Positions 53,583-64,000 of a DNA stretch of 64,000 nucleotides are shown in pieces. Each line of letters opens with the position of its first letter. Position 1 is the first letter of the stretch. This stretch comes from Apiotrichum sp. Y4204. Lineage: Eukaryota > Basidiomycota > Tremellomycetes > Trichosporonales > Trichosporonaceae. Below the pieces are notes generated by a model that searched no databases, was not told where the DNA came from, and saw only the letters and a list, made by a program, of their open reading frames with translations. The stretch covers positions 248,001 to 312,000 of the forward strand of contig JAMYHL010000038.1 of the NCBI GenBank assembly GCA_025531455.1, given 5' to 3'. The position numbers and the translations under genes are program-made.

Positions 53583-56081
53583 GGTGTGCTGCGTGCTGCG
53601 GTCTGCTAGCGGGGATGTCTAGGATCTAGATGGCGGGGAAGAAGGAGGATGAAGAGCAGCAGGGAGGAGAGATATCATCGCAGGGGATGTCGTGGGCACG
53701 TTCGGCGTCTGCACATCTGGGTAGCTGGGATCGCACACGACTCGGCCAGGGCGAGTCATCGCATCGTATCTGGTGCCTCTGGTGCTACGTGCTCTAGCAA
53801 AAAAAAACACGCTACTCGAAAAAAAAAATGGCCGGATAACTCGACAGCCAGCCACGAGAATCTCGCCGTGATTAGAAAAATTCTGTTTGCGGGCAAACCC
53901 GGGGAGCTAATCTGGAACCCAACACCCCTGCACCCTGGCCGCCAGCGCATTAGGAAGGGAACAACTACAAGGATATAGGGAGGGTAATTCCGCTATTCCG
54001 CTAATTAGCAGCCCAGTTCGGCCGATGTTTTCGCTCTCAAATCTCCATCTCTCTTGATTGTCCTGGAAATTTTCTCGTGATGAATGCGAGACCATTCAGG
54101 GAAAACACGCCATGCGCGCCCTCGGTGCCCGTGTCATGGGCCGCCGGCGAGTAGACCAAGGGAACAAGGAGGGATCGAGAGGGGGAGGACAGCGCATAGT
54201 GGCCGAGGCCGAGTTGGACAGTCGGGGGCAGGGAGCACAAGACAAGGATGCCTGTGCGTCCAGATCGGATCGACTCGGAGCTGCAAGCTGCAGCCCTTGA
54301 GGTCATGAGGCAACAGGCACAGCGTGCGGAATCTGTACGTCCTCAATCCCAGACATCTGTAGACATGTCATCGGCCATGACTCTGGCAAGATCGCAAGGT
54401 CTGTTCACTACGGCGTTCGTCGTCAATCTTGCTTCCAATGTCGTCATTCCCAGCGTCCCCGCTGGCGAGATATACGACTCCGCCGCGACTCATCGACACG
54501 ACACGCGCTAGACAGAGTCGTGTACACATATCTCCACGACTCTAAGCATAAGCGCCACTAGCCCACCTTGACTGCCTTGGCTGCCTGCCTCATCGCCACA
54601 CGCCATCACCATCGCGGCGATCCCTTTTACCCTTTCCCCCCACCTCCACTCGGCGCGGATCTGCATAACCGGTCCGGGGGCGGTAAGCGACGAAAACGCG
54701 TGATCTGGTCGCGTGCAGTTGTGCGACATACACTACTGTACTGCTGTACCACTATGGCACTACTGTGACGCGCTCTCTCCTAATCTTTCCGGTCGTGGTT
54801 CGTGCCGACCATGATGGTCCACACGTGATTGTCGCGTCATGAAGTATGGTGGTCTGTGCGCATGCGGTATCCGCAATGGAAGCTCAGCGCTCAGCTCGCG
54901 CGACGCCATCCGGATCCCGGATCCTGTCGTCGGCCAGCTCCAGCTCTCCAGCTTCCCCGCAGGTCGATCAGTTCAGAATATTGGCTGCGCCGCGGAACTC
55001 CGCAGGATACCATAACAATGCTTCCTGATAGCGCCAGTACGCGCAACGGCCTATTCAGCGTCAGCCGCCAGCACCGCCAAGCAGTGCTTGCCGCCGGGCC
55101 GGGTGGGGACGGTTGGGGTATAGAAAGCGGTCTTCGCCGAGTATGCGATGTCTGCCTTCGCAACATGGTTGGGACTGGAGACTGAGGTGAGCTACTGTTC
55201 TGACTTAGACATGGGCACGATGCAGGCCGAGCTCCGAGGACCGAGTTGAAAAGACTTCGAGATAAATGGCGTTCAAGACGCAACAACCGACTGTGTCATA
55301 ACCCCAACTCTTCTCAGCACTTATGTCGATAGAACCGCCCGTTATTGTTCGGAGATCTCGGTCTGCATGAACCAGTTGGCGCCTAGAAGCTGCTGCCACT
55401 CGACTCATATGCTGTTGTCAACATACAACTGCTTACGCCTCGCGCTGGCGGTCTCATGTGAGAAACCGGCGGCGCTTTCATCGGAGCATGAGTCGTCGCT
55501 CGGTCCTGCAGCTGTGTCCCACATGTATGCGCAGGCTGACGATGCTGTTGTCAGAGATGGGTGCTGTGTGCGGTGACTCACCATAGTGACAGATGTACTT
55601 GGGATCCGGCTGCGACACCCACAAGCCGTGCCAACCCTCCTCGCGATGGTGGGTGAGTAGTTATCAACAATGTGCCGATCTTAGTAATCTGGTGGGTGAG
55701 AGACAACTTCTATGTCAAGCATATCTGTGGTAGCGATGATGTTCGTGACCGGCAGTGTTGCAAGCATTATCGCATACACACCGCACGGATGATGGCTCCC
55801 ATCGCCGCGGCTCCAGACGATCGCGGCCCACGGACCTGTGATCGCCGCCAAAACCACCTCTCGGCTAGCATCGGATGAACCAAGGCATTCATCTCTGCAA
55901 CCATCCATCCATCATCCGTGAGAACCCATACATATGCGGCATGCACTTGTGTTCTTGATCTCTTCTCTTCTTTGCATTCTAGCATCTCGGGAACAGCACA
56001 GTCGGCGACAGCGCGCTCTCCCACACAATACGACATAAACCACACTTCCACCACCCACCGTTCTATTTCAACGACGTCATC
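53583..56081. promoter_or_regulatory. Divergent 2.5-kb gene-free region
   Basis: The aminotransferase and alcohol dehydrogenase genes are read away from it, so it holds both promoters. Two A-runs stand close together (A9 at 53799, A10 at 53819). Open frames are short and lack coding character or splice support. No RNA gene was recognised. Confidence 0.5.
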
Positions 56082-57374
56082 ATGCCTGTTGTTGTCGGCA
56101 AGGAGCCCATCCCCAAGAAGCAGCTCGCGGGCGTATCGCACTCCGCTGCCGAGGGCACCGTCATCGAGGAGATCTCCGTCGTGCAACCCGAGGACCTAAA
56201 GCCTGGTAGGGGCTACCGCATCGGAACATTCTAACGGCAGGCGAGGCGCTCGTCAAGATCCTCTACTCGGGAGTGTGCGGGTCGTCGTACCACCAGGCCT
56301 CGGACCACTGGGATGTGGGCAAGGGCCGCTGCCCCCGTCCGCTGATTGCGGGCGACGAGGGAGCCGGTGTCATTGTCGCGATTAACGACGATGTCGGCAA
56401 GTTCAAGATCGGCGACAAGGGTGAGTATCCAGAGGTGAAAGTTCAGAGCCGCGTTGACATCCAGTCGGCATCAAGTTCATCGCCGGGACGTGCAACAACT
56501 GCAACATGTGTCTCTCTGGTCTCGAGATGATCTGCCCCGAGGCAAAGTACACTGGCCGTGGTGTGGCCGGCACTTTCCAGCAGTAGTGGGTTGCAACGGC
56601 TCGGCCGTCTCGCACAGGTTCATTTCTGACAGCAGCTCGCTGGCGTGGACCTCGCAGCTCACGCCCCTTCCCGACAACCTCGCGCCTGAGCTCGCAGCCC
56701 CGATCCTCTGCGCCGGCGTCACCGTGTGGCGCGCACTGAAGGACTCGGGTGCGAAGCCGCACGACTGGGTCGCGGTTCCCGGCGCAGGCGGCGGCTTGGG
56801 CTCGCTCGCGGTGCAGTACGCCAAATACCTCGGCTTCAACGTCGTGGCGATCGATTCGGGGGAGGACAAGCGCGCAATGTGCGCCAAAATCGGGGCTGAC
56901 AAGTTTGTTGACTTTGCCAAGTCCAAGGACCTTGCCGCCGAGTGGGTTTATGCCAACAGCATGTAGCTAACATCAGCGTGAAGGCCGCGACCCCGGACGG
57001 GCTCGGCGTGCAGAGCACGATCCTGTGCAGCAACGAGGGCACCGCGTATCAGGTCGCGATGGACTACCTGCGGCCGACGGGAAGCGCGATGATTGTCGGT
57101 CTCCCGCCGACGGGCTCGCACGTCCCCGCGGACTGCCGTGGCACCGTGCTGGGGATGAAGAGCGTGCGCGGCTGCTTTGTTGGCACGCGCGTCGATGTCA
57201 TTGATGCGCTCGACGTCGTCGCCAAGGGCCACTTTACGCCCGTTGTCGAGGTCCTCCCCTTTGACCAGCTGCAGCCGACATACGACCGCATGAAGAACGG
57301 CACCCTTTCAGGTCGTGTCGTGCTTGACTGTGAGTGACCGGTGGAGAGTGTTGCTGACCGCAGTGTGGAAGTAG
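56082..57374 (+). CDS. Zinc-type alcohol dehydrogenase family protein
   Basis: The protein resembles fungal medium-chain alcohol dehydrogenases. Introns lie near 56205-56239, 56420-56463, 56586-56635 (exon join gives GTFQQ|YSLAW), 56946-56979 and 57331-57363, with the stop at 57372. The structural zinc site CNNCNMCLSGLEMIC is complete. The NAD-binding glycine motif is GAGGGLGSLAVQYAKYLG. Of the catalytic zinc ligands, Cys54 (VCGSSYH) and the later Cys (PILCAG) are kept. The usual His of GHE is replaced by Asp80 (AGDEGAG). Activity or metal use may therefore differ. A read without splicing would hit a stop after GTFQQ, but a clean GT-AG intron removes it. About 350 aa result. Confidence 0.88.
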
Positions 57375-57744
57375 CGGTGGTCCTCGAATAAATCCACCAA
57401 GATAAGGTTGTACGGGCGATAAGGGTATAGATGGGTGCATGCATGATTTAGTAGTTTTGCTATGGTGAAGCTCGAACTATAGAGCAGAATTAGCTCTTGA
57501 GGCCATCTCAAGAGCTCTCATCGCGATCACGACCATAGCTCTGGAGACATCGGATGTCCGGCTATACGCACGCAATGTTTCGTGTGGTTGCCATGCAGCA
57601 ACAGCATGGAGATGAGTGGCTGCCTCACATCACGTGATATATAATTTCTCTCGCCACCACCATCTCGACGTCACTCTCCTGCACCCAGAACCTACTCGAC
57701 ACTTACCATATACCCACCCCCAAGCACACACACGCACATACAAA
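57375..57744. other. Intergenic, alcohol dehydrogenase 3' side / YAR1 promoter
   Basis: No gene is seen in these 370 bp. Confidence 0.5.
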
Positions 57745-58913
57745 ATGTCGAAACCGACACAGGAAGAGGTCGAGGACCTGATCCTCAGCGCGCGCTTTGG
57801 CGAGCTCGAGGACGTCACGGCGTTTGCGGACAAGTTTGGGTGGGACGCCGTCGTCGACGCGCGCGACGAGCGGGGGAACTCTGTTCTCCACATGATTTGC
57901 GGGAATGGACATCTTGGTGAGTGTCTGTGCTGTGGGGAAGGTACGGCAGGATATCAGGTGTCTCCCGGGGGCGTGCTGCCTGACAAGTGTGCGCACGGCG
58001 GGCTCTTTGTCTCGCCATGTGTTCTCGATCCGGACTCTGAGATTTATCTACGAGGACGTTCGCCAGGCTGCGAGAGTGTCGGAACAGCCGAATGGCGTGA
58101 CTACTTGTTAGGCAGATCCTCAGAGATAGGAAACAGCTTTTCGTCTTCCAGCCGCTTTATCCTTTCATTCCCCATTTCCTCAGGTATCCTAACCTCACAG
58201 ACGTGCTGAACGGCATCATCGCGCACCTTCCCCCGTCAGCACTTTCGGCCGTCAACGAGGCCGGCACCCCTCCTCTGCACTGGGCGGTGCTCAACAACCA
58301 CACTGTCGTCGTGCAGGCGCTCGTTGACGTGCCGGAGGAGAAGGGTGGTGGTATTCAGCTTCTCAAGGTAAGTTTCGTTCTGGAGGTGATGGTGTGATGG
58401 GGTGACCGGGCGAGCTGGAAACACTTCGAAGGCAGGCATATTCTTCAGATACAGGGGACCACTTGTCTGTTGTCACGCCAACCTCGGATGATCTCCTCGT
58501 TGCCATCTCCCCATTCTGATAACGGGGGAAGGGGGGGGGGGGGAGGGTGTCGAGGGTACCTCTAGATTTCCGGATCTCTGATGTCTGAGCGGAGATCTCA
58601 TTCACTTTTTCCCCATATTTCCCACTCAGAGCCTCCGCTAACCCCGCAGCAAAAGTCGACAGTTGGCCGTGACGCGCTCGCCGAGGCCGTCTTCGCGGGC
58701 GAGGGCAAGGAGGAGGTCGCGGGCTGGATCGAGGGCTACATCTGGAAGAAGGAGGGCGGCAACGATGAGGACTTTTCCGTATCCGCCGGCGTCACTGATG
58801 GCCCGGCGGACGAGTCGGACGCGGCGGTCGAGGTCACTGAGGCGGTCGTCGCCAAGGACGATGATGCCGAGGTTAAGAAGGTCGCGGAGCGGACTGAGGG
58901 TCTCACCGTCTAG
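57745..58913 (+). CDS. YAR1: YAR1-like ankyrin-repeat protein
   Basis: Yeast Yar1 is a dedicated chaperone of ribosomal protein uS3. The protein starts MSKPTQEEVEDLILSARFGEL, then an ankyrin repeat (ERGNSVLHMICGNGHL). After a 287-nt intron (about 57914-58200) comes DVLNGIIAHLPPSALSAVNEAG with a second repeat, TPPLHWAVLNNHTVVVQAL. The second intron (about 58368-58651) contains a G13 run. The C-terminal part is acidic (DEDFSVSAG, DAEVKKVAERTEG). Two short ankyrin repeats with an acidic tail fit the Yar1 layout. Similarity is short, so another small ankyrin protein is possible. Confidence 0.72.
58531..58543. repeat. G13 homopolymer in the second YAR1 intron
   Basis: Thirteen consecutive G residues stand on the plus strand inside the second intron. 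Confidence 0.9.
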
Positions 58914-59960
58914 ATGGCGCTTAGATTGTATGCATAGGTTCATAATGGGACAAAGACGGGGAAATGGTGGTGATAGAGGCGAATCGTCCTCAGGTGCCCC
59001 GGGGAGCCACACTGATCTTACACTCACTGAGTAGAAACATACTGTTGCGTTGAGAGGACACTTCCTGACGCGTTGAGAGGCGACCTGAAGAACATCGGCC
59101 TCAAACTCACCCATGCCGGCCAAGCGGCGAAGCTGGGCAACTGCATTGCCCACTGAATAACTCTCCCGGCGTCGTGAGTCTCCCAGTGGCTCCCGGCTCC
59201 CCCACGCCTCACCGTCCGTGGACGCCACCCACACACAGGCGTGACGTCTAAACATCGCAAACAAGCCCAACCTCCTCCCAACCCACACCAAAGGTATGCA
59301 ATACGCTGGCGTATTGGCTGAAGCGCGTCGAAGGCTGCAAAGTGTCTGTAATTGGAAGCCCAGACACGCACCGAGTACTCCTCTGCCGGGTAGGTAGCCC
59401 TTGGCGGAGGGGGGAGGGCTGATCACCCTTTTGCCACTTTTGCATGCGGGATATGCGGGGCGAGCTCTTGGCTGGCGCCACATGCATGCATCGCAGCGTG
59501 CACGGACGGTGATCGGCGGGGGGGGTCGGAGCCAATCGGAGTCATCCGCGGAGCTGGTCGGGAGTGTCGAGTCCAAGGTCGAGTCCAAGGTCGGACGTTC
59601 GATTCACTGATGGATCAGTCGTCCAGAATTGATCACTCTCTCGCTTATTACATCTCTTGTCGCTCTGTTCCAGTGATGCGTCTAACGGGTCGTATCGTTG
59701 AAAGATAAGCAGTTCAGCAAAGGGATTACTCAATGAGGAGCAGGGCAACAGCAACAGATCGAGAATCATCAAGTTCATTCTTTTGTACGGGCACCACTGT
59801 AGGCCGTAAACCAAACGAGTCACCACAACTAGATCCTACAGAAGCACCACAACCCATCTTATTCCGAGCCGATTACTTGTAAACGTTTTAAACCCACGCG
59901 CGAGGCGGGCACGACCACATCTTCCTCCTCTCCCTTCTAACCAGTTGTACACAGATACTC
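58914..59960. other. Convergent 1.05-kb region, YAR1-like / permease
   Basis: No gene is supported. A long minus-strand open frame overlaps the YAR1 exon and looks like a shadow. A 12-bp repeat (GTCGAGTCCAAG, twice) lies at about 59566-59589. Confidence 0.5.
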
Positions 59961-62467
59961 TTACACAATCGCCTGCCAGATGCGCTCCCAAACATTCCTG
60001 GGCGGGGGGACCGGGGGGCCGAACTCGTCGGGGTCCGAGTTGGTGTGGAGGTCGACGAGGTCGAGCGGGCGCATCTTGTCCTTGGTGACAAACTTGTAGC
60101 CAAAGTACGCGATGAAGAAGAGCGGGATCGGGAGGTAGCCGCAGATGAAGTCCTCGGTCTTCCAGTTGTCCTTGAGGAACACGCTCCAGGTGTTGAAAAA
60201 GGTGACAATCGAGGCGAAGATGAAAGTGTAGTAGCCAAGGAAGGGCTGGAACCACGAGCGGTACATGAGAGTGCTGCGGTCGAAGCCCTGCCTCTTGATA
60301 GCAGCGTGGAAGCGGATGTAGGTGAACGCGATACCGGCCCACGAGATGAGACCGACGACGGAGACCATGTTGGCGAAGTAGTTGAAAATGTCGGCGGCAG
60401 ACTTGGCACCGGCAGAGGTGAAGGCAAGGAGACCGAACAGGAAGGCGACAGCAACACAGTAGTATGGGGTACCGTGCTTGTTGGTCTTCTGGAAGATCTT
60501 GGGGGCGCGGCCGTTGAAGGAGAGGGCCCAGAGCGCACGCGATGACAGATACATGTGGGCCGAGCCGGCGGAGAACGCGGACGAGAGGACACCGGCGTTG
60601 ATAACGTGGGGGAGTCCCTTGATGCCGACGCGGGTGAAGGCGAGGACGAAGGGCGACGAGGCGGCAGTTCCAGTGCCAAGGCGGAGCTTAGGCTCAGACG
60701 AGGGCATGATGAGGGTGAGGACGAAGACGGTCACACAGAAGAAGAAGACGATACGGATCCAGACACGGCGGATGGCCTTGTCCATGGCGCGCTTGGCGTC
60801 GGTGGCCTCACCGGCGGCGAGCGAGACGTTCTCGAGACCGACGTAGCCGAAGGCAGCACGGGTGAGGGTAGCCCAGAAGCCGAGGAAGCGACCGAGCGAA
60901 CCAGGGATACCCTTGTACTGGCGGAAGGGGCCGTTCTCGCCAGTCCAGAACTTGAAGCCGATGACCTCGCGCTTGGGATTGCCGCCGGCAGTGACGATGA
61001 TGGAGCAGAGGATTAGGCCGACAATAAGGAGAACCTTGAGCGAGGCGAACCAGAACTCAGACTCGCCGTACACGCGGACGGAGCACGAGTTGAGGATGGT
61101 GACGGTGATGAGGGCCATGGCGATCCAGGCAGCGGGGCTGACGTCCGGGAGCCAGAAACCAATCAGGACAGCGACAGCGGACATCTCGGCGGGAAGAAGG
61201 ATAGTCCAAAGGTACCAGTAGAACCAACCCATAGCGAAGGACATCGAGTCACCAACGTAGCGCTGAGCAAGACTGGGAGTGTTAGCAACGTGTGGCAGAG
61301 GCGGTTTCCGAGAGCACTCACGCGATGTGTCCACCGGGAATTGGGGTGTGGACGATCATCTCACCGAGACAGGCCATGACACTGTAACAAAGGGTACCGA
61401 TAGCTGCCTGTCAGCGAGGGTTCTCTTGCGACGGAAAGAATGGGAGGGGATCGGCGGGGAATGGAGCCCAGTGCCACACTTGGAGTGCCACACTCAAGGT
61501 GCCACATTGAACCGTTTCGCACTGGAATCGCTCATGTTCCCATGCAAGGGCCACTAGCCTTCCATCCGGAGCTCCGCCTCCGTCCATTCCCATTTCCAAG
61601 TCCTACTCACCAACAAAACCAAGGAACATGCCGGCCTGCGGGACGTGTCAGCACGCGTACTCGATAGGTTCTCTGGGGTAGTCTGGAATTTGGCGGAAGG
61701 GTTTCCCAGAAAATTTCTGGAGAGATTGGCGAGCCAAGCGATCGTCGGAACTTGCCACCCAAGACCCAGCTGTGCCAGGCACTGTTCGGCAAACTGTGAA
61801 CACGGGGACAATGCTCGAGCCGCAAACGCCAATGACAATGCGCTTCCTTGACTGTTGGCCCTGCCGGCCACAGCCATACCCGCCGGTATGGCAGTATGGA
61901 AGCAACACGCGCGGCTTCTGTGCTCCGCACACACACAGTCACGAGCGCAGGAATTGTAGCTTGGCGCATGCCCCAGCGCCAATCTCCTTTCTCTACCCCT
62001 CACACCGAAGCTATTCTGGTACTTACGGGTCCACCGTCGGCGAGTGCGGGGGCAGTTCCGATGAAGAGAGCAGTCTGTATCCGTCAGCGGCTGTCCCGGT
62101 TGTCAGGCGACCCCGCACTCGCCAATGTGGCGGTGGGGACACGGTCTGGACTTACACCAATGACACCCTATAGTTGCAAGTACGAGGAGAAAATGTCAGC
62201 ACAGTGTTCACAGACAACAGCGAGCAGTCGTGGTACGCACACCAAGGGCGATCATTTGGACTGGATAGCGTTAGCCACAAGGTCATATTTCTGGGATGCA
62301 TCTCGAGCCAACTCACTGTGACGGTTCTTGAGACCACGGTGGAGACCGGGCTCGGCGCAGCCGTCGTGGATGTCCTTGACGGTGACATCGTGCTCGGTGG
62401 ACGGTTCCTTCTTGTCCTGGGAGTAGCGGACCTCCTCGTGGTGGTAGACCTCCTCGGGCTTCGACAT
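59961..62467 (-). CDS. Amino-acid permease (APC/YAT family)
   Basis: A plasma-membrane amino-acid/proton symporter is the likely role. Seven exons (62467-62317, 62260-62241, 62167-62156, 62074-62027, 61635-61611, 61403-61322, 61272-59961) give 549 aa. The cytosolic N-terminus is charged and precedes LKNRHIQMIALGGVIGTALFIG, the family entry motif, assembled over exons 1-4 and including a 12-nt exon. Further blocks are CYSVMACLGEMIVHTPIPGG, FAMGWFYWYLWTILLPAEMSA, and GFSAGSA-like SSAFSAGSAHMYLSSRALWALS. About twelve hydrophobic helices are present. The end WERIWQAIV fits fungal permeases. The substrate cannot be told from sequence. Confidence 0.92.
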
Positions 62468-63860
62468 AGTGATTCGAGGGCGAGGGATAGAGAGTGTAGT
62501 TAGGTGAAAGTTGGGGAGAGCTACTACCGTCTTGACGGGCCACGAAATATATATGTTGATCTCTCGGTTCTGCCAGAAACGAGACCTATCGAGCAAGCAA
62601 AGTGCCTGGAGAGCAAAGATGTGTTATCTTACCGACATTGGGGCTTCGAGCGGCCCCGCACTCCCCACACACTCCACGCCGCGGCCCCGATCCTGTTCTT
62701 TGCGTGGCGCTTGCATTCCGACGATAGCCGCCGCCCGACACGGGTGCGAACAAGGTGGAACAGAGAGGTATACAGTACAGTGCACGCCGGGGAGCTGTGA
62801 GAGGGCAACAAGTTCCGATTATGGTTGCCGTCTTGGATGTTCTGCGTCGTGGGCTCGTGGCCGCCGAAAGACCGCTTGTTCGTCGTGTGCGCATGTCTTT
62901 TTTGCGAATTTCCTATCTCGCTACATCCAGAGACACGCTCGGGCGGAAAGGGCAGGAGGGGGGGGGAGGGGGAGGGGGGGGGCCGTAAGCGGCAATGGCC
63001 ATGTCTCGTGCCCCAGTTGCCTTTGTGTTTCCAGGGACGGCATGTTGAGGAGCCATTTCAGCTTCTTCCGATGTCTTGGCTCGACCCTGAGATGGCATCA
63101 CTGCGGCCCTAGCCATGGTAACCACAGCATTGAAAAAGGCAGCCTGCGAAGAGGTTGTCTTAGGTTGAGCTCAGGCACGCCGTTTGGCGAGCTTGGAGAG
63201 GTTATCTCGACGAGGCAATCTTTGGCGAGCGGATCGAGGCTGCTCCCCCATCCCATGCGCCGCGGCAGGTCCGTATTTTCCAAGAGCCGCTCCGAGTGGC
63301 TTGGTGGCATGGTGTAAAGCAGACAGCGAGGAATAAAGAGAAAACAAATTGCAGCAAACGCAAATCAGATGTCATCATGTCAGCCAGCATGCACAGACCC
63401 TTAGACAGCAACTGCCACTGGGTCAGAAGAGCAGATGAGGGGTGTCTGCCATGACCGCTGTAGTGCCGCATGTACGTGCTTGCAGACGCAGGCTCGCAGG
63501 CTCGGTAACTTGATGCGCCACGCTCCGTTCCCAGTTGTGTTCGGCCAATTGCCAGCTGAGTATACAGCCCCAGACCTCCTCCTGCGCTCGATGAGGCGAG
63601 GCGTCAATGCAGGCAAACATTTCCTGCACAGACGCTCAGCCATAGAATCGCGGCCAAGCCTTGGTAGCATCGATGGCATGGAAGGTGCACTGGATTCCGA
63701 ACTGTGTGGGACGAACACCACGGGCACAGCAGTGCTCGGTCCCCGGTGGGAATGTTGCTCGCGATTGCTCGATTACGCGCTCACTCGTCGGCCATTCCGT
63801 GCTGCAGTCACCGCATCACCGCAGCATTCTCCGATTACTTCAGTTCCAGAATACATGCTA
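62468..63860. other. 1.4-kb gene-free region
   Basis: The permease promoter lies at the left. A G-rich tract occupies 62956-62982. No protein or RNA gene is supported. Confidence 0.5.
62547..62554 (-). promoter_or_regulatory. TATA-like element of the permease gene
   Basis: An ATATATATTT tract on the minus strand stands 80 bp upstream of the start codon at 62467. Confidence 0.4.
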
Positions 63861-64000
63861 ATGACGCCCGCCGTGCCCCAAAGCCAAAGCCATCAGCTGA
63901 TCGGATCATCCGTTATCGCAGCGGCGCAGGCCGCGCATCTGCGCGCGCATCTGCCGCCGCAACTGCCGCCGCAACTGCCGCCGCAACTGCAGGGACTGCA
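63861..64000 (+). CDS. Possible N-terminus of a gene running off the right edge
   Basis: An ATG at 63861 opens a frame of 46 codons that stays open to the window end. It begins MTPAVPQSQSHQLIGSSVIA and runs into a repeated LPPQ unit encoded by a 12-bp tandem repeat. The bias is towards Gln, Pro and Ala. It may be a real low-complexity start, such as that of a regulatory protein, or chance. The missing downstream sequence is needed to judge. Confidence 0.3.
   Translation, partial: MTPAVPQSQSHQLIGSSVIAAAQAAHLRAHLPPQLPPQLPPQLQGL
63951..63986. repeat. Three-copy 12-bp tandem repeat CTGCCGCCGCAA
   Basis: Three perfect units stand head to tail near the right edge. In the frame of the ATG at 63861 they encode LPPQ three times. 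Confidence 0.9.

Noticed and set aside
56578..56590. Apparent premature stop after GTFQQ in the alcohol dehydrogenase, suggesting a pseudogene
   Set aside because: A GT-AG intron starting at the second base after the stop codon's TA joins TA to C, giving Tyr and the expected family sequence.
58638..59588. 316-aa minus-strand open frame
   Set aside because: It overlaps the last YAR1-like exon antisense and continues into DNA without coding character.
1..64000. Transposon, viral or toxin genes
   Set aside because: I looked for integrase, transposase, reverse transcriptase and toxin-like motifs and found none.

Overview
This window is nuclear DNA from a GC-rich, gene-dense, intron-containing fungus. 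The protein sequences, the many short introns (roughly 32-330 nt; GTGAGT/GTAAGT-type donors, CTAAC/CTGAC-type branch sites, CAG/TAG acceptors) and the mix of families point to a basidiomycete yeast. A tremellomycete, perhaps of the Trichosporonales, is my best guess; the genus cannot be fixed by eye. There is no bacterial, viral, transposon or CRISPR signature.

Layout. 0-8 kb: the start of a cyclin L gene (runs off the left edge), eIF3j/HCR1, UBC13, a membrane-anchored RING-H2 protein, and mitochondrial Met-tRNA formyltransferase. 8-17 kb: an unrecognised protein, a GILT-type thiol reductase, an intronless 535-aa protein and a large low-complexity protein. 17-26 kb: CTU1/NCS6 (tRNA thiolation), a CRAL-TRIO (Sec14-like) protein with an RS-rich linker, then a 2.1-kb gap and a single-pass membrane SH3 protein with a mucin-like ectodomain. 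28-34 kb: an RKM5-like methyltransferase, RRP15, TOM22 and OST1. 34.8-40.2 kb: an unusual island with a secreted pepsin-like protease, two tandem paralogous small secreted four-Cys proteins, two paralogous small membrane proteins and a further small secreted protein. 41-54 kb: HUT1, NPR2, a Rossmann-like membrane protein, COX11, a second METTL-type methyltransferase, an intron-bearing tRNA-Asp and mitochondrial aspartate aminotransferase. 56-64 kb: a zinc alcohol dehydrogenase, a YAR1-like ankyrin protein, an amino-acid permease with a 12-nt microexon, and a possible gene start at the right edge.

Most genes are housekeeping: translation and ribosome biogenesis (HCR1, RRP15, RKM5-like, YAR1-like, CTU1, tRNA-Asp), mitochondria (FMT1, TOM22, COX11, aspartate aminotransferase), the secretory pathway (OST1, HUT1) and nutrient sensing or uptake (NPR2, permease). 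They do not form one pathway. The part most likely to hold undescribed biology is the 34.8-40.2 kb island, where two separate families of small secreted or membrane proteins have each duplicated locally. All splice models and names were made by eye without database searches.
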